NCBI GenBank assembly: GCA_947588325.1
Contig: CANPYH010000069.1
Span: 1-7,608, forward strand
Direction: 5' to 3'
Origin: an uncultured Clostridia bacterium
GTDB taxonomy: Bacteria > Bacillota > Clostridia > Christensenellales > Pumilibacteraceae
Length of the DNA stretch: 7,608 nucleotides
Notes under the pieces: model-generated
Database searches by the model: none
Seen by the model: only the letters and a program-made list of their open reading frames with translations
What the model was told of the DNA's origin: nothing
Translations under genes and position numbers: made by a program
Shown here: in pieces, positions 1 to 6,900 of the stretch
How the letters are laid out: each line of letters opens with the position of its first letter
Numbering within the stretch: position 1 is the stretch's first letter

Positions 1-1
1 G

Positions 2-220
2 CATAGGATCTGTTGCTACATCGCGGGCGGAGAGAGTAACCCCTTGATGGAGGATATAATCGAGATAGCGTCGGCTTACCCCGGCAGCGACGAGCTGTAT
101 ATAAAGGACACCGAGACTAACGAGCTTTTCCGCACCAAGATTCGACTGGACGCTCCCGCCGCTAACGCCGAACTTATCAGCGTGATCGGGGAGAATAACG
201 TCAGGCTCGTTGCGGTATGA
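2..220 (+). CDS. dnaE: DNA polymerase III alpha subunit, C-terminal end (partial)
   Basis: This is the last 72 codons of a gene entering from the left, ending in TGA at 218-220; no start is in the window. The fragment has the look of the extreme C-terminus of bacterial DnaE, the replicative polymerase catalytic subunit: a strand-helix pattern with a YPGSDELYI segment (compare the usual hydrophobic-YPGxxPVYxY) and a final GENNVRLVAV that resembles the GEENVxL ending common in Bacillota DnaE. A pfkA gene immediately downstream fits, because dnaE and pfkA are neighbours in many Bacillota. The polymerase active site itself lies outside the window, so the identification rests on about 70 residues and on context. 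No intrinsic terminator is visible between this stop and the pfkA promoter, so some read-through into pfkA is possible. Confidence 0.72.
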   Translation, partial: HRICCYIAGGESNPLMEDIIEIASAYPGSDELYIKDTETNELFRTKIRLDAPAANAELISVIGENNVRLVAV

Positions 221-262
221 GTAGAAAATGCAGCGGGGCGAAAAAAAGTTTGCTTAAAATAA

Positions 263-291
263 TTGCACATTTTGCCAAGTCATAGTATAAT
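263..291 (+). promoter_or_regulatory. Sigma-A type promoter of pfkA
   Basis: TTGCAC (263-268) and a perfect TATAAT (286-291) are separated by exactly 17 bases, a near-consensus housekeeping promoter. Transcription would begin near 298, giving a leader of about 36 bases before the pfkA ATG at 335. The leader contains a small GCGC/GCGC inverted repeat (308-311 with 319-322) directly before the AAAGGA ribosome binding site (323-328). The hairpin is too short to call a regulator. Confidence 0.8.
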
Positions 292-334
292 ACGGTATAG
301 GGGGAGAGCGCGTAAGGGGCGCAAAGGACAACTT

Positions 335-1294
335 ATGAAAAGAATAGCTATCTTAACGAGCGGCGGTGATTCGCCGGGAATGAATTCGGCGATCCGCGCG
401 GTTGTGCGTACGGCGCTGGTAGGCGGTATGTCCGTCGTCGGCGTGGAACGCGGATATCAGGGCATACTCGACAAGGCTTTCCGCGAGTTGCATATGCGCA
501 GCGTGTCGGATATAGTTCAGCGCGGCGGCACCATACTTCGGACGGCTCGTTGCGTGGAATTCCATAAACCCGAGTGCCAGGACATAGCCATAGCCAATAT
601 GCGGGAGGAAGGAATCGAAGGCCTCGTGGTTATAGGCGGCGACGGTAGCTTCCGCGGCGCACAGGCGCTCAGCAACAAGGGCTTTCCCACCGTGGGCATA
701 CCGGGCACGATAGATAACGACCTCGCATACACCGACTTCACCCTCGGCTTCCACACCGCATGTAACACCTGTATCGACGCGATAGACAAAATCCGCGACA
801 CTTCCTCGTCGCATAACCGCTTCACGATAATAGAGGTTATGGGCAGACATTGCGGGGATATCGCGCTCTATACGGGTATAGCGGGCGGCGCGGAGATGAT
901 AATCATACCCGAAGTACCCCGCACTTTCTCGGAGATTAAGAAGAACTTGATTGAGGCGTCGCAAAAGGGTAAGACGAGCGGCCTCGTCGTCCTCGCGGAG
1001 GGCGTCTGCGGTGCCGACGAACTCATGCGCTACCTGCAACGCGAGACTAACCTCTCCATTCGCGCCACCGTCCTCGGTCACCAACAGCGAGGCGGCAGCC
1101 CGAGTATGCGCGACCGCGTCCTCGGCGCCCAGTTCGGTTACCACGCCGTCGGACTTCTCAAGAAGGACATCGGTAACCGCGTCGTCGGCATCTCCAAGTC
1201 CAAAATAATCGATATGGACATCGACGAAGCTCTTTCTATGCCGAAGAAGTTTCAGAAGGAGCTTTACCGTATGGCCGGCATCATTTCACAGTAG
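335..1294 (+). CDS. pfkA: ATP-dependent 6-phosphofructokinase
   Basis: PfkA phosphorylates fructose 6-phosphate to fructose 1,6-bisphosphate with ATP, the committed step of glycolysis, as a cytoplasmic tetramer. The 319-residue product matches the usual bacterial length and aligns without gaps to the classic Geobacillus numbering. It shows GGDSPGMN at 10-17 (ATP loop), R72, GGDGS at 101-105, PGTIDND at 123-129 with catalytic D127, R162, MGR at 169-171, E222, R243, and GHQQRGG at 248-254 (fructose 6-phosphate site). Gly104 and Gly124 mark the ATP-using type; pyrophosphate-dependent enzymes usually carry Asp and Lys there. The effector-site residues R21, R25, R154, E187 and K213 are kept; position 211 is Lys where the Geobacillus enzyme has Arg, a conservative change. 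The ATG at 335 is chosen because AAAGGA lies 6 bases upstream and the protein begins MKRIAILTSGGD like its relatives. An in-frame extension back to 263 would run through the promoter. Confidence 0.97.
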   Translation: MKRIAILTSGGDSPGMNSAIRAVVRTALVGGMSVVGVERGYQGILDKAFRELHMRSVSDIVQRGGTILRTARCVEFHKPECQDIAIANMREEGIEGLVVIGGDGSFRGAQALSNKGFPTVGIPGTIDNDLAYTDFTLGFHTACNTCIDAIDKIRDTSSSHNRFTIIEVMGRHCGDIALYTGIAGGAEMIIIPEVPRTFSEIKKNLIEASQKGKTSGLVVLAEGVCGADELMRYLQRETNLSIRATVLGHQQRGGSPSMRDRVLGAQFGYHAVGLLKKDIGNRVVGISKSKIIDMDIDEALSMPKKFQKELYRMAGIISQ

Positions 1295-1419
1295 AGCGCC
1301 GCAAAAGGCGCGGTGATACGGGTGCGCCGAGAACATCCTCCTTGGTCACTTACGGAATATTAGTAAGCTCCCTGCGGGGGTTCTCTCCCACCCGTCTGAC
1401 CGCACCTCTCCGCCGCTCT
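1293..1419 (+). ncRNA. Candidate structured RNA, rod-shaped, downstream of pfkA
   Basis: Starting at the pfkA stop codon, the sequence can fold into one long interrupted hairpin. Nested pairings are 1293-1298 with 1414-1419 (AGAGCG/CGCTCT), 1307-1314 with 1399-1406 (one mismatch), 1318-1324 with 1389-1395 (ACGGGTG/CACCCGT), 1329-1334 with 1380-1385 (GAGAAC/GTTCTC), and an apical 1349-1353 with 1363-1367 (CTTAC/GTAAG) around a 9-base loop. An asymmetric internal bubble lies between the last two helices. No reading frame covers it, and a terminator follows at 1466-1490. A rod with an internal bubble recalls 6S RNA, but the part beyond the bubble is too short for a classic 6S, and I recognise no diagnostic sequence. 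SRP RNA, tmRNA, RNase P, T-box and common riboswitch cores are not seen. No promoter of its own is evident, so it may be a structured pfkA 3' UTR or a processed RNA. A competing local hairpin GCGCC/GGCGC (1296-1311) exists. The pairings are read directly; the RNA identity is open. Confidence 0.42.
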
Positions 1420-1465
1420 CATATCGGTTCGTTGTGGGCTGGTGCAAGAAGATGATTTAATGTAT

Positions 1466-1490
1466 AAAGCACCCTATGAGGGTGCTTTTT
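1466..1490 (+). terminator. Rho-independent terminator of the pfkA unit
   Basis: A perfect 10-base-pair stem AAAGCACCCT/AGGGTGCTTT (1466-1475 with 1479-1488) with a 3-base loop runs into a T tract ending at 1490. It ends transcription of pfkA together with its structured 3' region. The stretch 1420-1465 between the rod and this terminator holds no other recognisable element. Confidence 0.9.
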
Positions 1491-1569
1491 CGGTGGAATT
1501 ACCATGACAATCCCCATAACAAAAAATAAAAATTAAAAGTTTTTTGAGTTTTTGGGGGAAGGGGGTGCA

Positions 1570-1606
1570 GGGGGAGAACCGTTTTTTGAAAAAACGGTTC
1601 TCCCCC
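1570..1606. repeat. Perfect 37-base palindrome next to a G-tract block
   Basis: Two 18-base arms (1570-1587 and 1589-1606) are exact inverse complements around a single central G (1588). Each arm reads GGGGGAGAACCG followed by six T on the 5' side, and the complement on the 3' side. Directly 5' lie two more G5 runs (1554-1558 and 1561-1565), so three G5 tracts sit within 21 bases. The T-run is inside the arms and no T-tract follows either end, so it is not an ordinary intrinsic terminator in either direction. It lies between the pfkA terminator and the promoter of the regulator gene. It looks like a dispersed palindromic (REP- or MITE-like) element or a binding/structural site; one copy alone cannot decide this. 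Confidence 0.75.
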
Positions 1607-1632
1607 CGCAAAACCATTTACAAAAAAACATA

Positions 1633-1661
1633 TTGACTAATAAAAAGAAGTGTGATATAAC
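1633..1661 (+). promoter_or_regulatory. Promoter of the response regulator-kinase operon
   Basis: TTGACT (1633-1638), a 17-base spacer and TATAAC (1656-1661) form a strong sigma-A promoter. The -10 is preceded by TGA (1653-1655), giving the extended TGnTATAAC form. Transcription should start near 1668, leaving a leader of only about a dozen bases that contains the GAGG ribosome binding site (1671-1674) for the ATG at 1681. No LytTR-type direct repeat is seen upstream, so autoregulation of the usual Agr kind is not supported by the sequence. Confidence 0.8.
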
Positions 1662-1680
1662 AAAATATAAGAGGCAAAGT

Positions 1681-2397
1681 ATGATAAGGATCGCCATTGT
1701 CGAGGACAACGAGAGTGCCGCGAAGGAGTTACGGCGGTACATAGAGCGGTGCGCGGAGGAGCGGGATTTTAGTGATCTGTCCGCCGCGGGGTACTCGGTG
1801 AATACATACGACTCGGGTGAGGTATTCCTTGCCGAGAGTGCGGAGAAGGGGTTTGATATTGTCTTTATGGACATAGGCTTACCCGATCGCGACGGTATGT
1901 CGATAGCCGAGGAGTTACGCAAGAACGACGAGACGGCGATAATCATATTCGTCACGGATATGGCGCAGTTCGCCGTGCGGGGTTACAAGGTGGACGCGCT
2001 CGATTACATAGTCAAACCCGTCACGTTCTACAACTTCCGCATAACGTTGAAGCGCGCGGTCTCGCGGTTAGCGCGCAAGGTAGCCCCTCTCACCGTCCGC
2101 ACGGCAAACGGCATAGTGCGGATCAGCCCCGACGATCTTCGGTATGTAGAGGTGCTCAACCACACCGTCTTTTACCACACGGGCAGCGAGCCCATTCGCG
2201 CGAACGGGCAGTTAAAGGATATCGAAAGCGAGCTTGTCGGGCTGGGCTTTATCAAGGTCAGCCGCTATTGTCTCGTAAACGTGCGGTATATCCGCTCCGT
2301 CGAGGACTTCAGCGTGAACGTTGACGGCACGTCGCTGCAAATAAGCGTGAGAAAGAGAAGGGAGGTAATGCTCCGTATTGCCGAGTTATTCGGCTGA
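1681..2397 (+). CDS. LytTR-family response regulator (AgrA/VirR type)
   Basis: The 238-residue protein has an N-terminal receiver domain (about 1-125) and a C-terminal LytTR DNA-binding domain (about 137-236), the architecture and length of AgrA, ComE and VirR. In the receiver, E8-D9 form the acidic pocket, D64 in FMDIGLP is the phosphate acceptor, T92 in VTD is the switch residue and K112 in VKP the conserved lysine. The LytTR part shows YVEVLNHTVFYHT near 155-167 and FIKVSRYCLVNVRYI near 190-204, a family signature. It should be phosphorylated by the kinase encoded next and then bind paired 9-base direct repeats; a candidate pair lies at 3813-3842 before the GH3 gene. The ATG at 1681 is preferred: GAGG lies 6 bases upstream and the protein begins directly with the first receiver strand. 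An extension to a TTG at 1552 would run through the palindrome and promoter. The target genes are inferred, not shown. Confidence 0.94.
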   Translation: MIRIAIVEDNESAAKELRRYIERCAEERDFSDLSAAGYSVNTYDSGEVFLAESAEKGFDIVFMDIGLPDRDGMSIAEELRKNDETAIIIFVTDMAQFAVRGYKVDALDYIVKPVTFYNFRITLKRAVSRLARKVAPLTVRTANGIVRISPDDLRYVEVLNHTVFYHTGSEPIRANGQLKDIESELVGLGFIKVSRYCLVNVRYIRSVEDFSVNVDGTSLQISVRKRREVMLRIAELFG

Positions 2398-2416
2398 CGG
2401 CGGCTTGCGGCTTGGT

Positions 2417-3763
2417 ATGGCTTACGACATAACACAACCACTGTTCTGGTACAAAACGGTATTCATGATCGAGCTGCTTATTGCCGAGCATCTATTTTCG
2501 TCTAACCTCGAAAAAGCCAAGCATTTCTCACTGAAAATGCCACTGTGCCTGCTCGGCAGTATCGCCATAGCCTTCGCTCTTCCCCTCGTGCCCGGTTACT
2601 ACGCTACAGCCTGGTATAGCTCCTTGCTCTTCCTGACCATGTTCGCCGTGGGAATAGGCGTACTTCGTATATGTTACAAAGGCTCGGGTAAAGACATAAT
2701 GTTTTGCGCTATAGCGGGCTACACCGTCCAACACATTTCGCAGGAGTCGTTTGAGCTGTTTAATATCCTCGCCAACCTCAACGGTAAGGTGTCCTCGGAC
2801 TTCTATGGCGCGCCGACCGTCGAACAGTCATCCTCGGTGGGCGTAACGGCGTTCGCCCTGCTTGTGTATTTCTCGGTGTTTATTATTATCTACGCCGCCG
2901 CATATATTCTCTACGGCTCCAAAGAACGCGGACTGCCCGACAAGATGAAGAACTCATACATGGTCATAGTCTCCTTCATCATCATTCTCTTCGACGCGAT
3001 AATAAGCTCGGTGGTGACCTATCTCGTTCCCGACGACGCGAGCCGTCTCCCCGTGGTTATGACGCACGTATATAACATAATCTGCTGCGTACTCGTCATG
3101 ATCCTGCTGTTCGAACTGCCCAAACGCATAAAAGCCGAGAGCGAGCTGGAAACGGTTAAGCGCATACACGTCCGCGAGAGACAGCAATACGAGACGAGCA
3201 AAGAGAACATAGACATGATCAACATGAAGTTCCACGACCTCAAACACCGCATACGGGATATGTCCGACGGCAACGCGGCGGTGCGGGAGATAGAGGGCAT
3301 GATCGAGGTCTACGACTCCGCATTCAAGACGGGCAACGACGCGCTCGACGTCATACTCACCGAGAAGAGCGCGCTCTGCCGTAAGCAGGATATTAAACTG
3401 TCCTGTATAACCGACGGACCGATTATGAACTTTATGAAGGACTCGGATATTTACGTCCTGTTCGGCAACATGCTCGACAACGCCATCGAGGCGGTGCAGG
3501 ACTACCCGCCCGAAGAGCGCATTATAAACGTCTCCGTCCGCGCGCATAACTCCCTCGCAATAATCAACGTGCGGAACACCTGCAATGCGGAGTTGGTGTT
3601 TAAGGACGGACTGCCCGTGACGAGCAAACAGCAAAACCGCGAGTATCACGGGATAGGACTGAAAAGCATACGCTATCTTGTCGGCAAGTATAAGGGCGAG
3701 ATGTCCATAGACACGGATAACGGCATGTTCTCACTAAATATGGTATTCCCCGCAAAAGCGTAA
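2417..3763 (+). CDS. Membrane sensor histidine kinase, GHKL type (AgrC/VirS-like)
   Basis: This is the sensor partner of the upstream regulator. Of 448 residues, about the first 235 are hydrophobic with roughly six or seven membrane segments (near 9-27, 41-59, 63-84, 93-112, 141-166, 180-203 and 212-233). A short coiled-coil-like linker (238-270) and a cytoplasmic kinase core follow. H273 in KFHDLKHRI is the likely phosphorylated histidine, as in the AgrC-like group. NMLDNAIEA (351-359) is the N box and HGIGLKSI (411-418) the G box of the ATPase domain. There is no separate periplasmic or PAS domain, so the signal is probably sensed by the membrane bundle, as with peptide-sensing AgrC, but no agrB or agrD is in the window. 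The ATG at 2417, 19 bases after the regulator stop, gives an N-terminus typical of such kinases. However, it lacks a clear ribosome site; a TTG at 2378, overlapping the regulator gene and 11 bases after GGAGGT (2361-2366), is a real alternative that adds 13 residues. Confidence 0.9.
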   Translation: MAYDITQPLFWYKTVFMIELLIAEHLFSSNLEKAKHFSLKMPLCLLGSIAIAFALPLVPGYYATAWYSSLLFLTMFAVGIGVLRICYKGSGKDIMFCAIAGYTVQHISQESFELFNILANLNGKVSSDFYGAPTVEQSSSVGVTAFALLVYFSVFIIIYAAAYILYGSKERGLPDKMKNSYMVIVSFIIILFDAIISSVVTYLVPDDASRLPVVMTHVYNIICCVLVMILLFELPKRIKAESELETVKRIHVRERQQYETSKENIDMINMKFHDLKHRIRDMSDGNAAVREIEGMIEVYDSAFKTGNDALDVILTEKSALCRKQDIKLSCITDGPIMNFMKDSDIYVLFGNMLDNAIEAVQDYPPEERIINVSVRAHNSLAIINVRNTCNAELVFKDGLPVTSKQQNREYHGIGLKSIRYLVGKYKGEMSIDTDNGMFSLNMVFPAKA

Positions 3764-3784
3764 GAACAGCGGCAAAAGGCAAGG

Positions 3785-3812
3785 AGCGCACCGAAAAAAA
3801 GGTGCGCTTTTT
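3785..3812 (+). terminator. Rho-independent terminator after the two-component operon
   Basis: An 8-base-pair GC-rich stem AGCGCACC/GGTGCGCT (3785-3792 with 3801-3808) encloses an A-rich 8-base loop and is followed by T at 3809-3812. It sits 22 bases after the kinase stop codon. It separates the kinase/regulator operon from the GH3 operon, which therefore needs its own promoter. Confidence 0.93.
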
Positions 3813-3842
3813 AACGTTCACGCTTTTATAACCGACGTTCGC
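3813..3842 (+). promoter_or_regulatory. Candidate LytTR operator: paired 9-base direct repeats
   Basis: AACGTTCAC (3813-3821) and GACGTTCGC (3834-3842) share seven of nine bases, with the core ACGTTC in both. They are separated by 12 bases, so they repeat every 21 bases, two helical turns. Regulators of the AgrA/ComE/VirR family recognise paired 9-base direct repeats with a GTT core and a 12-13 base gap, usually just upstream of the -35 box; here the second copy ends 10 bases before the -35. Both copies deviate from the family consensus at one or two edge positions. The only LytTR regulator in view is encoded directly upstream. Binding is inferred. Confidence 0.5.
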
Positions 3843-3852
3843 GAGCAAATTA

Positions 3853-3881
3853 TTGAAATGGCGGGGGAGGTGTGGTATCGT
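3853..3881 (+). promoter_or_regulatory. Likely promoter of the GH3-lipoprotein operon
   Basis: TTGAAA (3853-3858), a 17-base spacer and TATCGT (3876-3881) with a preceding TGG (3873-3875) make an extended -10 promoter. The -10 matches the consensus at four of six positions, which would fit a promoter that needs an activator. Transcription would begin near 3888, about 30 bases before the GH3 ATG at 3919. Confidence 0.55.
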
Positions 3882-3918
3882 ACAACCGAAATAGGCTTAC
3901 ACTAAAAAGGAGAAGATA

Positions 3919-6900
3919 ATGAAGGGATTACTCAAAAAGATTATTTCCATAACCTGCCTGCTGCTGGTTATCGTCGCCTTTATAATCGGCGACTACATAT
4001 GCTACCTGCATGCGGGCGAAATTTCGTCCCACCTCAGCCCCGACAAGGTGGAGTACGATACGACCAACTCGACGGAAGTGTTGGGTGCTTCCGACTCCAT
4101 CATTCGCACTGTCGGCGACGAAGGCACGGTTATGCTTAAAAACAACGGCGCGCTCCCCCTCGACGTCGACGACGAAGAAGATTGCTACGTCAACATCTTC
4201 GGCATAGGCGGTACGGACAACGACACCAACGGCTTCTTTGCCTTCGGCAAGGGCAGCGGCTCTATCTCCACCGCCAAAGAGGATATACTCTATCCCAAAA
4301 AGGCGCTCGAGGACGTCGGGTTCCTGGTTAATAACACCCTCTACGACTACTTCAAGGGCAGAACGACCAATCCCACGCCCGATTGGTGGCACAGCGCCGA
4401 CTCCGCGCGTATACTCAACCACGCAAAGGCCTGGTCGGAGACGGCGATAGTCTTTATCTCCCGCTTCACAGGCGAGAACACCGACGACATAGCCAACTCC
4501 ATGGACACCTCGTCCAACACCTTCAACGCGCCCTGGACGGTGACGTATGAGGATAACGACAAGGACGGTCGCAACGCCGCGCAAATCTCCCAGAGAGAGG
4601 AGGCAATGCTCGACTATTGCATGGAGAGCTTCTCCAAAGTCATTGTGGTAGTGAACAGTTCCAATGTTATGGAGCTGGGCAAACTCGACGAAGAGGACGT
4701 TGACGCCGTACTGTTCTGCCCCTACACCGGTCAATCGGGGGCGGCGGGACTTGCGGACATAATCGCTGGCAAGGTCAGCCCTTCCGCCCGCCTCGCGGCA
4801 ACCTTCCCGTATGACACGACCAAGGATCCCACCTGGGCTAACGCCTTCTGCTTCACCTCCAACGGCATACAGCTTATCTACGCCGAGGATATATACGTCG
4901 GATATCGCTGGTATGAGACGGCGTACGCCGAGAAGTACTTCGAGAACATAGGCACTACCTACGATAAAGTCGTGTGGCGGCCCTTCGGTTACGGCGAGAG
5001 TTACACCACATTCTCCCACACCGTGCAGTCCGTCCGCTACATCGTCGGCGACAGCGAAACCCCGCTGACTTCGGGGGACGTGATAGGGAATAAGTCGGCA
5101 AAAATACGCGTCTCCGTCGAGGTAAAGAACACGGGTTCGGTGGCGGGCAAGGACGTTTTGCAGGTCTACGCCTCCGCGCCCTACGAAAAGGGCAAGATAG
5201 AAAAACCCGCCGTGGTGCTTGCGGCATTCGGCAAGACGGATACGCTCTATCCCGAGAGCGAGGCGGGAGAGGACAAGCCCAACAGTCGGATAGTTACGAT
5301 GGAGTTCAACCTCTATGATATAGCAAGCTACGACTGCTACGACGATAACGAAAACGGCTTCAAGGGCTATGAGCTGGACGGCGGTCAGTACACCGTGCAG
5401 CTTCGCAAGGACAGCCACACCGTTGACGACGCGGCGGGCGCGGAGTTTACCTTCCGCATTCCCGACGAAGGGTTTAAGTTCGAGACCGACCCCGTTACGG
5501 GCGGCGCGGTTAAGAACAGGTTCACGGGCGAGGCGGCGGAGTACGGCGTGCCCATCGACGGCAGTGCGGAGGGCAACGAGAAGATAACCTACCTCTCCCG
5601 CGCCGATCTCGTCGGGACATTCCCGACGGCAAGGGCGGCGGCGCGCGTCGTCGGGTGCAACGTGTCGCAAGACGGTATCGAGAATCTCACCGTTGGCAGC
5701 GGCGACGAGGCGGTCACCTTCGACGAGTATTACTATGGCGATGTACAGATGCCCGAGACGGGGAGTACTAAGACCAAACACCTGCTCTTCACCCTCGAGA
5801 ACGGCTCCAAAGCGGCGATTGCGGACCTTAACCGTACGAGCGGAAACACTATCGTACCCAACGAAGAGTTAATAATGAAACTCGGCGCGGACTACGACGC
5901 CAAGGAGTGGGAGGAGCTTGTATCCCAGCTCACCTTCGACGAGCTTGCGACGATAGTGGCTCGGTGCAGTTGCGGCACGCTTGCGGCGGAGTCGGTGGGC
6001 AAGCCCGTAGACATGGTGTTCGACGGACCGCAGGGGCTGAATAACTCCACGCTCTCCTTCGATAAGCTGAAGAACGTCAGCGGCTTTACCGCGGAGATTA
6101 TGCTTGCGCAGACGTTTAACGCCGAACTCGCGCGGCAAGTGGGGCTGGCAATGGGTAAGGAAGTGAGCGCGCAGGGCGTTATAGGTATGTACGCTCCCGC
6201 CGTCGACGTTACCCGCCACGCATATAACGGCAGAAACTTCGAGCAGTTCGGCGAGGATCCCTTGCTTTCGGGCATATTCGGGGCAAAGGTCGTCTCGGGT
6301 CTGATGGATCAGGGCTTGCAATGCTCGGTCAAACACTTCGTCTGCTCCACGCCGGGCAAGAACCCGAGAAACTACAATTCCTGGCTCACCGAGAGGACGC
6401 TTCGGGAAATTTACCTCAAACCCTTCGAGCGGTGCGTCAAGGAAGGGGGCGCGAACTTCATTATGACCTCCTTCAACAACATAGGCGGCGTTATAACGGG
6501 GTATTCATACTCACTGAATACGGGCGTACTCCGCGAAGAGTGGGGGTTCAAAGGCTCGGTCATAACCGACTATAACGTCACGGGCGGAAATCGCACAACG
6601 GCTAACCTCATGCGCGCGGGCAACGACCTTCGTTTCTCGGGCAGTGCGGCGAACAAAGCCGAAGTCTCCGCCGACGACCCTATAGACGTATACCTTCTCC
6701 AACGCTCGGTCAAGAACTCGCTGTACTCCTTCTGCAACAGCTACTACCGCGCGAAGAAGTATGACCCCAACTACGAGACTACGGACATAATCGTCACGCC
6801 CTCGTTCAAATGGTGGATAATGGTGCTGGCAATAGTCGAGACGCTTGCCGTGCTCGGGCTTGGCTGGTTCGTATTCCGCGCTTTCAAACCCGCGAAGAAG

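Noticed and set aside
263..334. In-frame extension of pfkA upstream of 335
   Set aside because: It would begin on a non-ATG codon inside the -35 box, run through the TATAAT promoter and lacks a ribosome site; the ATG at 335 has AAAGGA at 6 bases and the family N-terminus.
1293..1490. T-box leader or metabolite riboswitch
   Set aside because: No TGGNACCGCG-type T-box core and no recognisable TPP, SAM, FMN, lysine, glycine or cobalamin core; moreover the terminator is followed by a new promoter rather than a controlled gene.
1554..1574. G-quadruplex
   Set aside because: Only three G5 tracts are present on this strand; a four-tract canonical motif is missing, so only weaker two-layer forms would be possible.
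1570..1606. Palindrome as an intrinsic terminator
   Set aside because: No T-tract follows the stem on either strand; the T run is within the arms, and the true pfkA terminator is already present at 1466-1490.
1594..1632. LytTR operator before the regulator's own promoter
   Set aside because: A GTT occurs within CGGTTC at 1595-1600, but no second copy lies 21 bases away on either side.
1552..1680. In-frame extension of the response regulator to a TTG at 1552
   Set aside because: The extra 43 residues are encoded by the G-tract, palindrome and promoter region and resemble no receiver domain.
3928..5781. Long open frame on the minus strand opposite the GH3 gene (617 codons)
   Set aside because: It is a by-product of GC-rich codon bias in the real gene; its translation is low complexity in family terms, with no recognisable domain, and it has no sensible promoter. 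The minus-strand frames at 353-1144, 2954-3649 and 6511-7479 are rejected for the same reason.
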